Positions 1 through 10,591 are shown, counted from the first letter of the stretch. The stretch: DNA of 64,000 nucleotides from Amorphophallus konjac (GCA_022559845.1 JAHNEJ010000083.1:92673-156672), one strand, 5' to 3'. Translations and numbers: made by a program. Notes: generated by a model not told the origin, from the sequence alone.

Positions 1-1
1 T

Positions 2-514
2 CTCCGAGCTGAGGCTGAGGCGGACCGGGCCCGGGCAGAGGAGCGCGCGGCCGAGGCGGAGCGGGCTCGGGTCGAGCTCGTCGGAAGGGCGGGGCAGGTC
101 GAGGCAGAGACAATCGAGCGTTACAAGAGCTCGGATGCTTACTCGGCCGACCTGGTGGAAGCCGCCCTACCCTATTACGATGTAGCACTACGCCGGGGTG
201 CTCGAAAGGGGTTCAAGCAGGGCTATCGCCGGGCGGTGGACTACGCCGATGAGCAAAACTCCGCGATCGAGTTCCCCTTTGGCCAGTGTTATGACTCGGA
301 TGAGTCGGTTTCCAGCTCTTCCTCGTCGGTCGGGGGAGATTCAGAGGGGTCGCCTCCATCGGGGTCACCGGCTCCGGGCGTTTCGGGAGGGCTCACGACC
401 GAGATAGTTCTCGCACAGGCGAGGTCAGTGTCCGAGCCGGCCATCACCGAAGGCGCCGGGGGTGACGCGTCTCCTTCCGCCGTTCCCGAATGTCAAAGTG
501 GGCCCGAGGCCTGA
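2..514 (+). CDS. Antisense extra ORF of element W, C-terminal part
   Basis: The frame is open from the window edge to the TGA ending at 514, so the N-terminus lies off the left side. The first 50 or so residues are an Ala/Glu/Arg-rich coiled coil. A short block with SSDAYSADLVEAALPYYD and then a run of serines and acidic residues (about residues 95-120) follow. This coil plus 'YKSSDAF..DLVEA' arrangement resembles the C-termini of the putative gypsy-type transposon proteins (Transposase_28-like) found as extra ORFs in Tat elements, but the match is from memory and the diagnostic N-terminal domain is not in view. It runs opposite to W pol and ends about 1.2 kb before the integrase stop. The function of such proteins is unknown. 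Confidence 0.55.
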   Translation, partial: LRAEAEADRARAEERAAEAERARVELVGRAGQVEAETIERYKSSDAYSADLVEAALPYYDVALRRGARKGFKQGYRRAVDYADEQNSAIEFPFGQCYDSDESVSSSSSSVGGDSEGSPPSGSPAPGVSGGLTTEIVLAQARSVSEPAITEGAGGDASPSAVPECQSGPEA

Positions 515-580
515 TGTACTTTGCCTCCTTCCCTTTTTATCTCTCTTCCCTCTTTTTAGAGGGTTTCCTTTTGGTGTGAT

Positions 581-586
581 AATAAA
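581..586 (+). terminator. Polyadenylation signal AATAAA after the W extra ORF
   Basis: An exact AATAAA hexamer lies 67 bases after the stop codon at 514, in a T-rich 3' flank. That is the usual place for a plant poly(A) signal of the plus-strand transcript. Plant poly(A) signals are loose, so this is suggestive only. Confidence 0.4.
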
Positions 587-859
587 TGATTTGCTCCGTT
601 TGAGTACCATCCTTGCCGTGATTTGGTTGGCGGATCTTGAGTGGTTGGGAGGTGCCGGTATGTCCTGCATGGTTTTCGCATGCAGTTTTGGTAGGCTTCT
701 GACGGGGCGTCTTTCCGTTCCCTCATGCTTTGAATGTCAGGCCGCTTCGTGAATCCCGCTAGGGCGGGGGACGAGGAGTTGGAGGTGACTGTTCAGGGGA
801 GAAATCCTTTGGCGTGTTTCCGAGGAGGGGGGGGGGTCATTTAAGGCGTGTAGCCTCCT

Positions 860-895
860 TTGGCCTATAAGAAGGACCGAAAGGCGCCATTTCCT
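860..895 (+). promoter_or_regulatory. TATA-like promoter on the plus strand inside W
   Basis: CCTATAAGA at 864-872 is a good plant TATA box, about 105 bases before the ATG at 976, with a CT-rich stretch (890-955) as a likely start region and leader. A similar CCTATAAGAAC precedes a PMD gene of element Z at 46970. This supports plus-strand transcription of the antisense region, but no transcript evidence is available. Confidence 0.4.
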
Positions 896-975
896 CTTCA
901 CTACTTGGGATTTTCTCTAACAGTCTTTCCTCGCTCCTTCCTCTTCACTCTGCGTTGTGCCCTTGTATTCGGAGC

Positions 976-1041
976 ATGGAGGATCCTTCGGAGGGCGATG
1001 CCGCCGACGACGGGGAGCGGCGGGCTCCCGCTGCCCTGTAA
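976..1041 (+). CDS. Short ORF behind the W internal promoter (21 residues), possible first exon or leader ORF
   Basis: The first ATG after the TATA box opens a 21-codon acidic ORF (MEDPSEGDAADDGERR...). The acidic N-terminus resembles the first exons of PMD-type genes elsewhere in this window, which also begin ME and are short and charged, so it may be a degraded first exon rather than a free-standing peptide. No homolog is recognised. Confidence 0.2.
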   Translation: MEDPSEGDAADDGERRAPAAL

Positions 1042-1732
1042 TGTTGAACGGGTCCCACGGTCGTCGCGCGTGCACGAGACGGGTCCGACGGTCGCCGCGC
1101 GGATCTGGGGAGGACTTCGGCGTGTGGAAGCACGCCGTTGGCCTCTTCTTAGCTCCGGCGAGGCTTCCGGGTGGACGCCGAGGCGGAGGACGGATGGGGG
1201 AATCAGGGGAGCCCGCCGTTACTTCCCTCCGTGTGAGGGGAGGAGGCGTATCAAGCTCCCTCCTCACCGAAGCCTTCCTCCGTCTGCAGCCTCTTTCTCC
1301 CTCTTCTGCTCTTCGTTTCTTTCACTCTTCGGGGGCTGCTTGTTCTCTCCTTCCTTCCAAGGAGTTGGCAGATTGGAAGAGGGGAAGCTTTCACGGCGCT
1401 CCTTTTTCCTGGTTGTTGCCAACTTGGGAGGTAGCCTTCCTCAACGTTTAAAGGTGGCCTCCCTCCTGCAATCCCTCTGTCACCTTTGTCACGGGCCACC
1501 CTAGACAACTGGCTTGACCACCTCTTGTCCGAGCCAGTTTCCGCACGAGGCAGAGTCAGTGGCTGGACGCGAGGAGATCAAGACCGAATCAGTCGAGCGA
1601 TGACCCCTTGAGGCGGTGTTAGACGGATTTTTGCTTTTTGCTATGTGATGTATTGGCATTTGCCTATCTGATGTACCAATGGTTTGGAATGAAAAGAAAA
1701 GGGATTTATTCCGTCCATCTTGCTGTACAATT

Positions 1733-4700
1733 TCAAAAATAGAATTTGCGTAGTGCGGCTGCGTTCCATGTCCGAGGAATAGGTTACCATTCCATTGTCG
1801 CTAACCTGTACGCACCTTTTCCGAGCGTCTCGACCACTCGGTAGGGGCCTTCCCAGTTGGGGGATAGCTTGCCCGCCACCTCTAGTGGTCGAGAGGCTTC
1901 GGCCTTCCTGAGGACGAAGTCCCCCGGTTGGAAACGTCTGTCTCGGACCTTGGCGTTGTAGTATCGAGTGAGGCGGCGCTGGTACTCCGTTGCTCGGACG
2001 TTCGCGATCTCTCAGAGTTCGTCTGCCAGGTCGAGGTTCTCGAGCAATTTTTTCCCGTTTGCCTCGAGTGAGAAGCTGATCACTCGGAGAGATGGATTGG
2101 CGATCTCCAATGGAACGACGGCTTCGGTGCCATATACCAACTGAAAAGGGCTTTCACCGGTTGCCGTCCTGGGGGTTGTTCGGTGCGACCACAGTACGCT
2201 AGGCAATTCCTCGAGCCAGCTACCCTTAGCCTTGCCGAGTCTGGTTTTTATGCTTTTCAAGATAGTCTTGTTGGCATTTTCAACCAGCCCGTTGGCCTGA
2301 GGGTGGGCGACCGAAGTGAAGTGGTTGCGGATATTTAGGTCGGCGCATTTGTCTCGGAAGTACCGAGAGTCGAATTGCCGACCGTTATCGCTTACTATCA
2401 CTTGGGGGATGCCAAAGCGACAAATGATCTATTTCCAAACAAAGCCCCAAACGACTGTCTCGGTGATCCTTGCCGTAGCCTCGACCTCGATCCACTTGGT
2501 GAAGTAGTCGATGGCGACGATGATGAACTTCTTCTGGGACTGGGCCGTTGGGAATGGCCCAAGGATATCGATTCCCCACCGAGCGAAAGGGTAAGGCTCG
2601 GCTAGGGTGACAAGTTCCGTAGCCGGCTGATGGACCAAGTGGTTGAACCGCTGGCATCGGTCGCACTGTTGAACATAAGCCTAGCAGTCGCGCTGCAGGG
2701 TGGGCCACCAGTACCCCTGTCGTAACAGGATTCTGGCCAGTGACCTTGCCCCTGAGTGCGCTCCGCACATGCCTTCATGAATCTCTTGGATGGCTCGGCC
2801 TGCCTCGCCGGGACCGAGGCACTTCAGGAGGGGACCGGAGAACGATCTTCGGTAGAGAGTGTTGTCGAGGGCGATGAAGCGCCGAGCTTGATACTTCATT
2901 CGGCGGGCTTCTCGAGGGTCGGAGGGCTCTTGGGAGTCTTGTAGCCAGGACAGGTAGGGGGAGCGCCAGTCACTTGGAGTGGCCGAGTCAACAGCGAGGA
3001 GCTCCGTGTCAATGCTCGGGCGCTCTAGCTCTTCTAGGAGGACCGATCGTGTACCTTCCGGGTCTAGGGAGGAGGCCAATCGAGAGAGGGCGTCCGCCTG
3101 AGAGTTTTGCTCCTGAGCTATCCGGACTACCCCAAATTCCTCGAACTGTTGGGCCAGGCTCCGGACCAACTGAAGGTATTTGATCATGGGTGCCTCCCGA
3201 GCTTCATACTCGCCGTTGACCTGACCTGCGACTAGTTGAGAGTCGGTGTGGATCCTGACTCGCTCGACCCCCAGCCGTCGGGCCATGCGTGCTCCCGAGA
3301 TAAGGGCCTCGTATTCGGAAGCATTGTTGGATGCCTGAAAGTTGAATTTCAGGGCGTACTGTAGCTCTATTCCTTCGGGGGACCTCAGGAGGATTCCCAC
3401 ACCGCTACCTGCCGAATTGGACGATCCATCGACGAACAGTTCCCAGGTTGGCCCGGTCGTGGTCGGAGGCCTGTCCTCGGCGGGGATGGTGCTTTCGGCA
3501 ATGAAGTCGGCGAGCGCTTGGCCTTTGATTGCTGATCGCGGCCGGTACGAGATGTCGTAGGCCCCGAGCATGATGGCCCATTTGACGAGTCGTCCTGAGG
3601 CCTCGGGGTGGGCCAGAATCTTCTTCAACGGCTCACCGGTTAGCACGGTGATGGGGTGCCCCTGGAAGTAGGGGCGGAGGCGCCTTGCGGAGGTAACCAA
3701 CGCTAGCACGAGTTTCTCGGTTGCGGGGTACCTCCGTTCGGCCTCATTGAGCACCTTGCTGGTGTAGTAGACCGGTCTTTCGATTCCCGAGTCATTTCTG
3801 ACTAGGACCGAGCTGACCGTGGATGGCGTCGTCGAGAGGTAGAGCAGCAAGACTTCGCCCGGGATGGGCTTGGAGAGCTCTGGTGGAGAAGCCAGGAACT
3901 CCTTAAGCTCGGCGAATGCTGTCTGGCACTCCTCATCCCACGCGAACGTAGCAGATGCTAGCTTGGGTCCCCTCATCAGTTTGAAGAAGGGCAAGCATCG
4001 TTCGGCCGCACGGGACAGGAGACGGCTGATAGCGGTGACACGCCCTGTCAGACGTTGGACGTCTTTAATGCATGCGGGCGGGCGCATGTCCAGGATGGCC
4101 TGGACTTTGTCGGGGTTGGCTTCGATCCCACGCTGAGTGACCAGGAAACCCAGGAACTTCCCGGATTTTACTCCAAAGGCGCACTTGGCGGGGTTGAGCT
4201 TCATGTTGTACTTCAGGAGGGTGCCGAAGGTTTCGGCAAGGTCGGTGAAGTGGTCTTGGGCCTTGGGGGTCTTGACGAGCATGTCGTCAATGTAAGCCTC
4301 GACGTTCCGACCCAGCTGTCCCTCGAACATGTGATTTACCAGTCGCTGATATGTGGCTCCGACGTTCTTCAACCCGAAAGGCATCCGGGTGTAGCAGTAC
4401 ACGCCGCAGTCAGTGATGCAGGCGTTCTTCTCGACATCTTCTGGATTCATTCTGATCTGGTGATAACCTGAATAGGCATCCACGAAACTGAGTATCTCGT
4501 TGTCCGAGGTTGAATCAACCAATTGGTCGATGCTCGGTAGCGGATAGCAGTCCTTGGGGGTAGCCTTATTCAGATCGGTGAAGTCCACGCACATTCGCCA
4601 TTTGCTTGTAGTTTTTGGCACCAGGACGACATTGGCTAGCCACGTAGGGTACAGGACTGGTCTGAAGAGGCCTGTCTCTTGTCCCTTGGTGACCTGCGCC

Positions 4701-5536
4701 TTGATGATTGCATGTTTCTCGGGCGCATGCTTCCTTCTCCGTTGCTGTACGGGCCTGACGGTGGGGTCGAGGTTGAGCTTGTGCATCACGGTCTTCTCTG
4801 GTATGCCAGGGAGTTGGTCATCGGACCAAGCAAAGACCCGGACGTACTCAGAAAGAAATTTCTTGTATTGCTGTTGTTCCTTGGGTGGTAGGTCGGCACC
4901 GATCCTTACTCCGAGGGCCGGGTCATCGTTTAGGAATACCGTTAGCAATTCGCCACCGGGCTCGGCGGTTACGATCTTCCCTTCGATTCCCTTGGGGCCC
5001 TTATCCCCCCCGTCCGGCCTTGAGGCTTCCACCGAGATGTTGTAGCACCTTCTAGCCGTGGCCTGGTTACCTCGGACTTCCCCCAACCCATTTTTGGTGG
5101 GAAACTTCATTTTCTGGTGATAGGTAGATGGTACGGCCTTTATCCAGCTGAGAATTTTCCGGCCGAAAATGGCGTTGTACGCTATCATACCCTTGATCAC
5201 TATGAAGTTCGCCATGACCGTAACGGTTTTGGGTGGGGTGCCGATGGTGACCGGCAGGCTTAGGGCTCCCTTGGGGTAGGTGGCCAGGCCGTTAAACCCG
5301 CAAAGGGGTGTTCGGATCGGGCGGAGCTTGGATGGGTCTTCCCCCATCTTGAGGAAACAGTCAAAAGATAATACATCGGGGGCGCTCCCATTGTCAACCA
5401 GAATTCTATCTACGTTACAATGGTTTATTGTGGCCGAGATAACGAGGGCATCATCATGCGGGGTGTTCAGCCCTTCCAGGTCTTGGTCGGAGAAGACTAT
5501 GACCTGGGGCTCCCTCGGCGGGCCCCCTGGGGGCTC
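1733..5536 (-). pseudogene. pol of element W: protease, RT, RNase H, second RNase H, integrase
   Basis: One minus-strand frame runs from just after the gag stop to the TGA at 1733-1735. In order it shows: a protease with LVDNGSAPDVL (about 5385-5415, DNGS where DTG/DSG is usual); RT with LNKATPKDCYPLP, MPFGLKNVGATYQ and YIDD at 4294-4283; an RT-linked RNase H; a second RNase H with FVDGSS, SEYEAL, HTDSQL and QADALS; the integrase zinc region; and catalytic D, D, E in WGIDILGP, VSDNGRQF and NGLVENANK. A C-terminal integrase part with LSPNWEGPY follows. Stops at 2681 (TAG), 2429 (TAG) and 2012 (TGA) break it. The TGA stands where CGA would fit, as expected from loss of methylated cytosine. Those stops would prevent a full product. 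Confidence 0.9.
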
Positions 5537-7156
5537 TTAGACCCGGCTGGCCCGCTCGGCATGACGCTTCCTTCCTCGGCTGGTGTCGCCGCCCGATGCC
5601 GTTCCTCCGGAGATGACGTTGATGTGGACCCCTCGGGGGGCGTTGTCGATCTCCTCGGCGGCGTCTCGGTCTTCTTTGCGCCCGGCTGCAAACCGGGCCA
5701 GGTGCCCCTGACGGATGAGACATTCGATCTCGTCCTGGAGCTGGTGGCAGTCGCCGGTGTGGTGCCCGTGGTCGCCGTAGAACAGGCAATGCCGGTCGTG
5801 CTTGCGGTTCTTCGATCTCATTGGTTCGGGCCGGTGGAGGAGTCCCGAGTCTTTGATGTCTTCATAGATCTCGTAGACTGGCGCGGTCAACGGGGTGTAC
5901 CGCTCATACTTCCTCTTGCGCTCTCCTTCCCGATCGCGCTTCTTGCCCGAGCCAGGGTTTGGCTCGGAGGCTCGCTTCTTGTCCCCCTCCCGACCTGAGC
6001 CGGTTGTGTCTCGGTAGGCGCTGAGTACTTCTTCGCACTCAGCGTGGCACAGTGCCAGAGTCACTAGCTCGGCAAGGGTCGAGGGAGGGTGGAGGACAAG
6101 TTCGCGGTGGAGGTTCTCATCGCGGGTGCCCCCGGTCAGAGCGGTCGTGGCCGAGGCCACATCCAGGCGGGGAATTCTGAGGGCTTCTGATTTAAATCGG
6201 TGGACATAAGCCCGGAGCCTTTCCCCTTGTGCCTGTTTGAGGGCCAGGAGCCCCGCTACTGGCCTTGGGGGGGCGCTTCCGGCGAAGCTCTCCTTGAAGA
6301 CTCGCCTGAATTGCCTGAAGTCCCGGATGGACCCAGGGGCGAGGGCCCGGAACCATGCCTGAGCGCCTTGGACCAGGGTGGCCGCAAAGGCTCGGCATTT
6401 AATAGGATCCGGTGTTCCATGCAGAGTCACCAGGGCGTCGAAGCTGTCGTAGTGGTCGGCTGGGTCGCCCTGGCCATCATAGAGCTTGAAGGTCGGAATG
6501 GAGGTTCTGGGAGACACCTCTGCCTTCAAGATGTATTCGGAGAAAGGGGATTTCTCCTCATCCTCCGGGAAAGAGGTCTTCTGCAGGGCGCGGAGGGCGC
6601 GCTCTTGCTCTGCAAAACGTCTTTCGAAATCCCTCAGCCGGAGGGATAGTTCCGGCTGCGGTCGTGCCGTGGGACTGGGGGGAGCGTCGTGGCGATCCTC
6701 AGGACCGCTGGCGCTCGGGCGTGGAGGCCTTGCCCCCTGTTTCCCTTTTCTGGGCGTGGAGGAAGCCTCTTGCTCCGGGGGCAGAGCTTGCGAGGGTCCT
6801 CCCACGTTGTTGCGGATGAGCTGTTGACCGCGGAGGGTGAAGCGGCCCCCGGCGGTATGCTGGGACGCACTTCGACGGGGGGGGCTCCCGGACGGGGCGC
6901 GGGACCTGGCATCCCTTGCCGCCTGGGCCCTCATGAGCTCCACGAGGACGTCAAGCTTCTTATTGAGGGCCTGGAAGACCTCGTCGCCACCGTTGGGGGG
7001 TACCCCCGTCGCCGTCGGAGGGGGCGGCGGTCCGTTGGTGGGGACGCTGGCGTTGGAGGGAGGGTTCTGTGAGGCCCTAGAGGGGCCATCTCCTGCCGCC
7101 ACCACGGCCTTACCCTTCTCGACGGCGGATCTCCTCCCTGAGCTTCTTCTCACCAT
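5537..7156 (-). CDS. gag: gag of element W
   Basis: This minus-strand ORF of 539 codons begins at the ATG at 7156, only 20 bases inside the PBS. The in-frame GTG upstream lies inside the PBS and is an unlikely start. A Ser/Pro/Arg-rich N-terminal third leads to a retrotransposon gag domain with YDGQGDPADHYDSF, AQAWFRAL and the FAG...LLALKQAQGERLRAYVHRF block. Near the C-terminus is a CCHC-like knuckle, CLFYGDHGHHTGDC, with Tyr at the second position. It ends in TAA at 5537-5539, and pol follows in the same frame without other stops for more than 2.8 kb, so the TAA may be either a natural gag terminator bypassed by readthrough or a mutation. Gag would form the virus-like particle. Confidence 0.88.
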   Translation of the reverse strand: MVRRSSGRRSAVEKGKAVVAAGDGPSRASQNPPSNASVPTNGPPPPPTATGVPPNGGDEVFQALNKKLDVLVELMRAQAARDARSRAPSGSPPRRSASQHTAGGRFTLRGQQLIRNNVGGPSQALPPEQEASSTPRKGKQGARPPRPSASGPEDRHDAPPSPTARPQPELSLRLRDFERRFAEQERALRALQKTSFPEDEEKSPFSEYILKAEVSPRTSIPTFKLYDGQGDPADHYDSFDALVTLHGTPDPIKCRAFAATLVQGAQAWFRALAPGSIRDFRQFRRVFKESFAGSAPPRPVAGLLALKQAQGERLRAYVHRFKSEALRIPRLDVASATTALTGGTRDENLHRELVLHPPSTLAELVTLALCHAECEEVLSAYRDTTGSGREGDKKRASEPNPGSGKKRDREGERKRKYERYTPLTAPVYEIYEDIKDSGLLHRPEPMRSKNRKHDRHCLFYGDHGHHTGDCHQLQDEIECLIRQGHLARFAAGRKEDRDAAEEIDNAPRGVHINVISGGTASGGDTSRGRKRHAERASRV

Positions 7157-7175
7157 CTCGGCTCTTCGTGCGTTT

Positions 7176-7191
7176 CCCACAGACGGCGCCA
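7176..7191 (-). promoter_or_regulatory. Primer-binding site of element W
   Basis: On the minus strand the sequence TGGCGCCGTCTGTGGG stands two bases inside the LTR end. TGGCGCC starts are typical for Athila/Tat PBSs; the tRNA partner cannot be fixed by eye. Confidence 0.8.
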
Positions 7192-7193
7192 GA

Positions 7194-7983
7194 TGAAGAG
7201 GCGAAATCTCGCGCTTGTATCCTGAGCGGGCTGTGGATCACCTGAAGATGAACTGCAAGATAGGGAAACGCATCAGAGGGCACAGGGGGCTTCCCTGGGG
7301 TAAAACCCTCCGATGGCTAAGTGAGTAGAGCTGTGGTGGAAGCAATAATGGGGAGGAGAAAAGCTAGCGCGTGAGATTCCTCTCCACCAGAGGGTGAAGC
7401 GGATTGCTCAGGAGTTTGGGTATATGAGTACCTGAATGGCTCCCTTCTTCCGTCGGAGGGTAGCCCTGGTTTAAATAGTGTGCCGCCTTCAGGAGTCCTG
7501 CAAGCTGAGGGGTCTCCGGCGGGAGTTACGTCCTCAACGTGGGCTTTCATGGCCTTATCGTGGGAACGTTATCGCCTTGAAGTCCGGCGGTTTCTTGACT
7601 CCCCTATCCGTTGGGGACTCTTGAACGGATGATATTTGGTCTGGCCGAGCTCCTGAAACGCCAGCCATGTCCGGGCGATGGGCATAGTTCGGCGAAAGAG
7701 GGGTCGGATAGGTCGGTGAATGCCTGTCTCTCCCGGGCGGGGAAAATGGCTTGGGCCGGACCTTCCTTATGACCTGACCATCACTCGGGCCCTCCGAGCC
7801 TAGGGGCCGCCGGGGAGAGTTGTTTCCTCGAGTGTTTGTTTATTGGGCTTTTCTTCCCTAAGTGGGCCCTGTGGGCTGTCACCCAGGTGGGCTTGCCTCG
7901 TTGGACCCTGTTGGGTCTAGTTGGGCTGCTCTTTGGGTGGGCTAAAGAAATCCCCCTCTCCAAGAACTCTTGAAGAAATGTCA
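7194..7983 (-). repeat. 5' LTR of element W
   Basis: The inner end is set by the PBS: the plus strand starts TGAAGAGG two bases beyond it. The outer end is placed at ATGTCA (7983) because the LTR then begins TGACAT on the minus strand and foreign protease-like sequence begins right after it. That gives 790 bp. A TATA-like CTATTTAAACC lies at 7469-7479 on the minus strand. The partner LTR is outside the window, so the outer edge is an inference. Confidence 0.65.
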
Positions 7984-8140
7984 ATTCTTTATCGATACAG
8001 GAGCTAATGTCAACTGGTGCACCAAAGAGTTATGACAAAATTGGCCTGTAAAAACTATTCAAAATATGAGTAGAGACCAAGCCATTGCTTATTTTGCTCT
8101 ACAATTTCCTCTTAGACTAGGAAAACATATCATCTTTTAA
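7984..8140 (+). pseudogene. Aspartic protease fragment, possibly from an endogenous pararetrovirus
   Basis: Directly beyond the W LTR, a plus-strand frame reads FFIDTGANVN and continues about 50 residues to TAA at 8138, with an in-frame TGA after 16 residues. DTGA preceded by hydrophobic residues is the active-site signature of retroviral-type aspartic proteases. The flanks look more like plant Caulimoviridae proteases than the Ty3/gypsy proteases nearby, but this is a weak call on a short piece. W seems to have inserted just upstream of the active site. The upstream half would be left of W, outside the window. The fragment is non-functional. Confidence 0.35.
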
Positions 8141-8155
8141 ATTTCATACAACTTA

Positions 8156-10329
8156 ATGATAGTGGGTATGAAATGGGTAGTTGGTGAGGACACTAGAGTA
8201 CGAGTACGGCCCGACTCAGCGAGCCGTCGGTACCGGACCCGCAGTACGACTCGGTCGACATCGACATCCTTGTGGCTGGGCGACAGTATGAAGTCCCTAC
8301 CTGAGTGTTGAAACTTTCCTATGTTTATTGTGAGTGTATTAGCATGTATTTGCTTATTGTGAGTGTATTCGTGTATATTTTATATTTTAGCTTCTAGTTG
8401 GGTCAAGATTATAATATGGGCTACACTTTATGTAAGGGGTCCAATTTCTAAATTGGGCCTCAAGACCATTAGGAGCCCAAGCCCAAGGTGGGTTTCTAGA
8501 AGACTTGGACTATTGGACCAAGGAGACAAAGGTAGAGGATGCCCCCTCCTTGTCCCCCATGCTTGTCTCCCACCTACCCTTGATCAATGTTAGTGGGTGT
8601 CCTTTGGAGTTAGTGGATGTCCTTTGATGTTAGTGGATGTCCTTTGGTGTTAGTGGATGTCCTTGGATCTAGATCTAGGGTTTTCATATTTATAGTATCT
8701 TGTTGTATTTTGTGTGGAACTAATGAAAAATTCAAGAGAATTATGCTTGGTTTGCACCCCCCCTCTTTCTTCTAGTGTTCTTGGTGTTCTTCATCTCCTT
8801 CCCCCTCTCTTCTCCAGATCTAGATCTAAATCTCTCCTATCTCTCAAATCTCTTCCCATTCTCTTCTCCCTCTACCTATTGTGAATGTCCACTACCGCCG
8901 TCGCCGCCGTTCGTGCCGCCATCAAGCTGCCACCACCACTTCTCCGAGTTGCTGTCCTGGATTCCGGTCTGCAAATCTGAAGCTTGAAGAGGAGGCCATA
9001 ACTCCAGATCCGACTGTTGGATCGAGCTGATATTTCGAGGGTTGGTTTCCTCATGTCTCCTACATCCCCAGCTTAAATTTCATGCCGATCAGAGTTCGTT
9101 TTCCCCCCGTCCCAGTCAGTAGTTTGTTCCCCTCACAGTCTACCTGTGAGCAGGCCAGCGAGATAGTCTGTGGTAGGCAATTTTTCCAACCTTTGAAACG
9201 TGATCAGAATCCTACAAAACAACTATGTGTGTCACCGTGTCCCTCCCCTCTACCCACCATAAAAATCTCAGGTCCTACTTCCTTCCTTTGATCCATAGTC
9301 AAAGCCCATAAATAGGCTTGTTCTAGTCTGCCCTGTGGATTCTGAGTTTTGGGACAAAACCATCACTCAGTTTGTAGAGCTATTCATTTCCATTCAGACC
9401 GTTGGATGGTTCTGAAACTCCAGTATGTTGAAGTTCTTCGAGTGTTCTTCGCAACGGCGCTAACCTCGTCTCGATCTGACGTCATGGCTGGGCGTACTGA
9501 CTGATCTCGTCGGAGCACGCAGATCTGACCAGAAGCGGAGCTGCGGGACAGCTTTGGGAAATAATTCTCGAGAAAATCGCCGGCCCCCACTCCAGTGATC
9601 GCCGCTCCCGGGGACCCCCCCGGGACATTCCAGGAGTGCCCCCGCCAGTCGCTGCACCCCGGAGTAGCCCCAGACGTCTCCGTCCCAGCCGTGGGCCCCA
9701 CGTGTTGTCCTGCGGGCCCGAGTGAACCGTGTTGAACCGACCGACCGCGTCCGTCCGAGCGCCATCAATTGCTGCCCGTCAACCCTTGGACGGCGCTCCC
9801 AGACCACTGTTGTGGCCTTTTACCTCCCTACGTGGAGTGGGCCGTGATTTGAATGCTGTAATTAATTTAATTATTGTACCGGGAGTTCTAGATCTCGACC
9901 GAGAAGTCTTCCCCACGCCTCGAGCGTGAAGGTACACTCACCACCACCCCTTTTGTCGTATTTGCTTAGCTAGTATGCGTTCTAGATGCCGCTGCATGTG
10001 AGTAAGATATGTTATTAGCTTGCTATATATTAACCACCGCTGTGAGTTGTGAGTGCGAGATCCGTCCCGCGACTCGTTCCGAGTGCGAGAGTGAGCCGAC
10101 CACCCGAGACTCAAAGCTGGTTACTCAACCGTGCAGATCGTCGCGCTTCCCTCGATGGGGACGACCGTGAGTTAGCGCTTCTTGTTCGAGGCATATCACC
10201 TCTTCTGTAGCTCTTTAGGTGCCGCATTGTATCATTGTTGCTGGTCGCGTCGTCCAACTAGTCGCGTCGTCCTATAGAGTCCCAGGTCGCAACCCAATCC
10301 GAGTCGAGTCTCATAGTCCTCCCGCATCA
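8156..10329 (+). repeat. 5' LTR of the plus-strand Ty3/gypsy element (left edge tentative)
   Basis: The right end is fixed by the PBS at 10333: the LTR ends GCATCA at 10329. A matching left end TGATAGTGGG at 8156 gives TGAT...ATCA termini and a length near 2.2 kb, but a start nearer 8290 is also possible. Two promoter-like zones occur, a TATTTATAG near 8690 and a TGCTATATATTAA near 10022. Four copies of an 18-bp motif lie at about 8587-8665. Nothing in it looks protein coding. Confidence 0.5.
8587..8665 (+). repeat. 18-bp direct repeat, four copies
   Basis: The motif TTAGTGGATGTCCTTTGG or a near copy occurs four times head to tail with small changes (for example GGGTGT for GGATGT in the first). 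It sits about 100 bp upstream of a TATTTATAG box, where repeated enhancer-like motifs are common in plant LTRs. Confidence 0.75.
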
Positions 10330-10332
10330 AAT

Positions 10333-10344
10333 TGGTATCAGAGC
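10333..10344 (+). promoter_or_regulatory. Primer-binding site for initiator tRNA-Met
   Basis: TGGTATCAGAGC is the standard plant PBS complementary to the 3' end of initiator tRNA-Met, three bases after the LTR end. Confidence 0.95.
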
Positions 10345-10591
10345 TGGTTTGAGTTTAGGGTAGTCTTGTCCAAGGTCTTACGTTGCGTCCCAATATTCGG
10401 TATATAAAAAAGTGTTGCCTGACCGTTAGGTTACACCTATCGGGGAGGCGATCCACTCGCGTGAGAGGATCTTCAGATCCCCGGACTCCGCCAGGTACCG
10501 GATATCGGTTTAAGTCTAGGGTCCTCGACTTGCATCGGTCCATCCATATAGGTCTAGTGAGTCACCCTTAGCTCTCTTTACGTCTCATTGC

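Larger units (their letters stand above)
515..1732. other. Tail of element W between the antisense ORF and the integrase stop
   Basis: About 1.2 kb without a convincing conserved protein. It holds the 3' flank of the plus-strand ORF, then a G run, a TATA-like promoter near 866 and a short plus-strand ORF at 976, then GC-rich sequence whose open frames on both strands look like compositional shadows. Around 1640-1700 the sequence becomes T/A-rich and resembles a second 3' flank on the plus strand. In element terms this is the 3' untranslated region of W. Confidence 0.5.
1..7983 (-). mobile_element. Element W: Tat-type Ty3/gypsy LTR retrotransposon, right (5') part
   Basis: Read on the minus strand the order is 5' LTR (7983-7194), PBS, gag, protease, RT, RNase H, a second RNase H, integrase, then a tail carrying a plus-strand ORF. 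RT before integrase is the Ty3/gypsy order. A second RNase H between the RT-linked RNase H and integrase, plus an antisense extra ORF beyond integrase, are known traits of the plant Tat lineage. The 3' LTR lies left of base 1, so the element is incomplete here and its target duplication cannot be checked. Gag and pol share one frame, broken by four stops, so this copy is probably dead. Domain content is directly readable; the lineage name rests on family knowledge. Confidence 0.88.

Noticed and set aside
860..1504. A 214-codon plus-strand open frame
   Set aside because: Composition is Arg/Pro/Ser-rich, the frame overlaps opposite frames of similar quality, and its only start would be a non-ATG codon ahead of the TATA box.
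2681..5347. Many plus-strand frames opposite the W pol (for example 4055-4471 and 5420-5998)
   Set aside because: They are antisense shadows of GC-rich pol and gag codons and show no domain of their own.
10216..10345. tRNA-like stretch (GGTCGCAACCCAATCC) near the PBS
   Set aside because: No cloverleaf with D and anticodon arms can be formed. The nearby TGGTATCAGAGC is a primer-binding site, complementary to a tRNA, not a tRNA gene.
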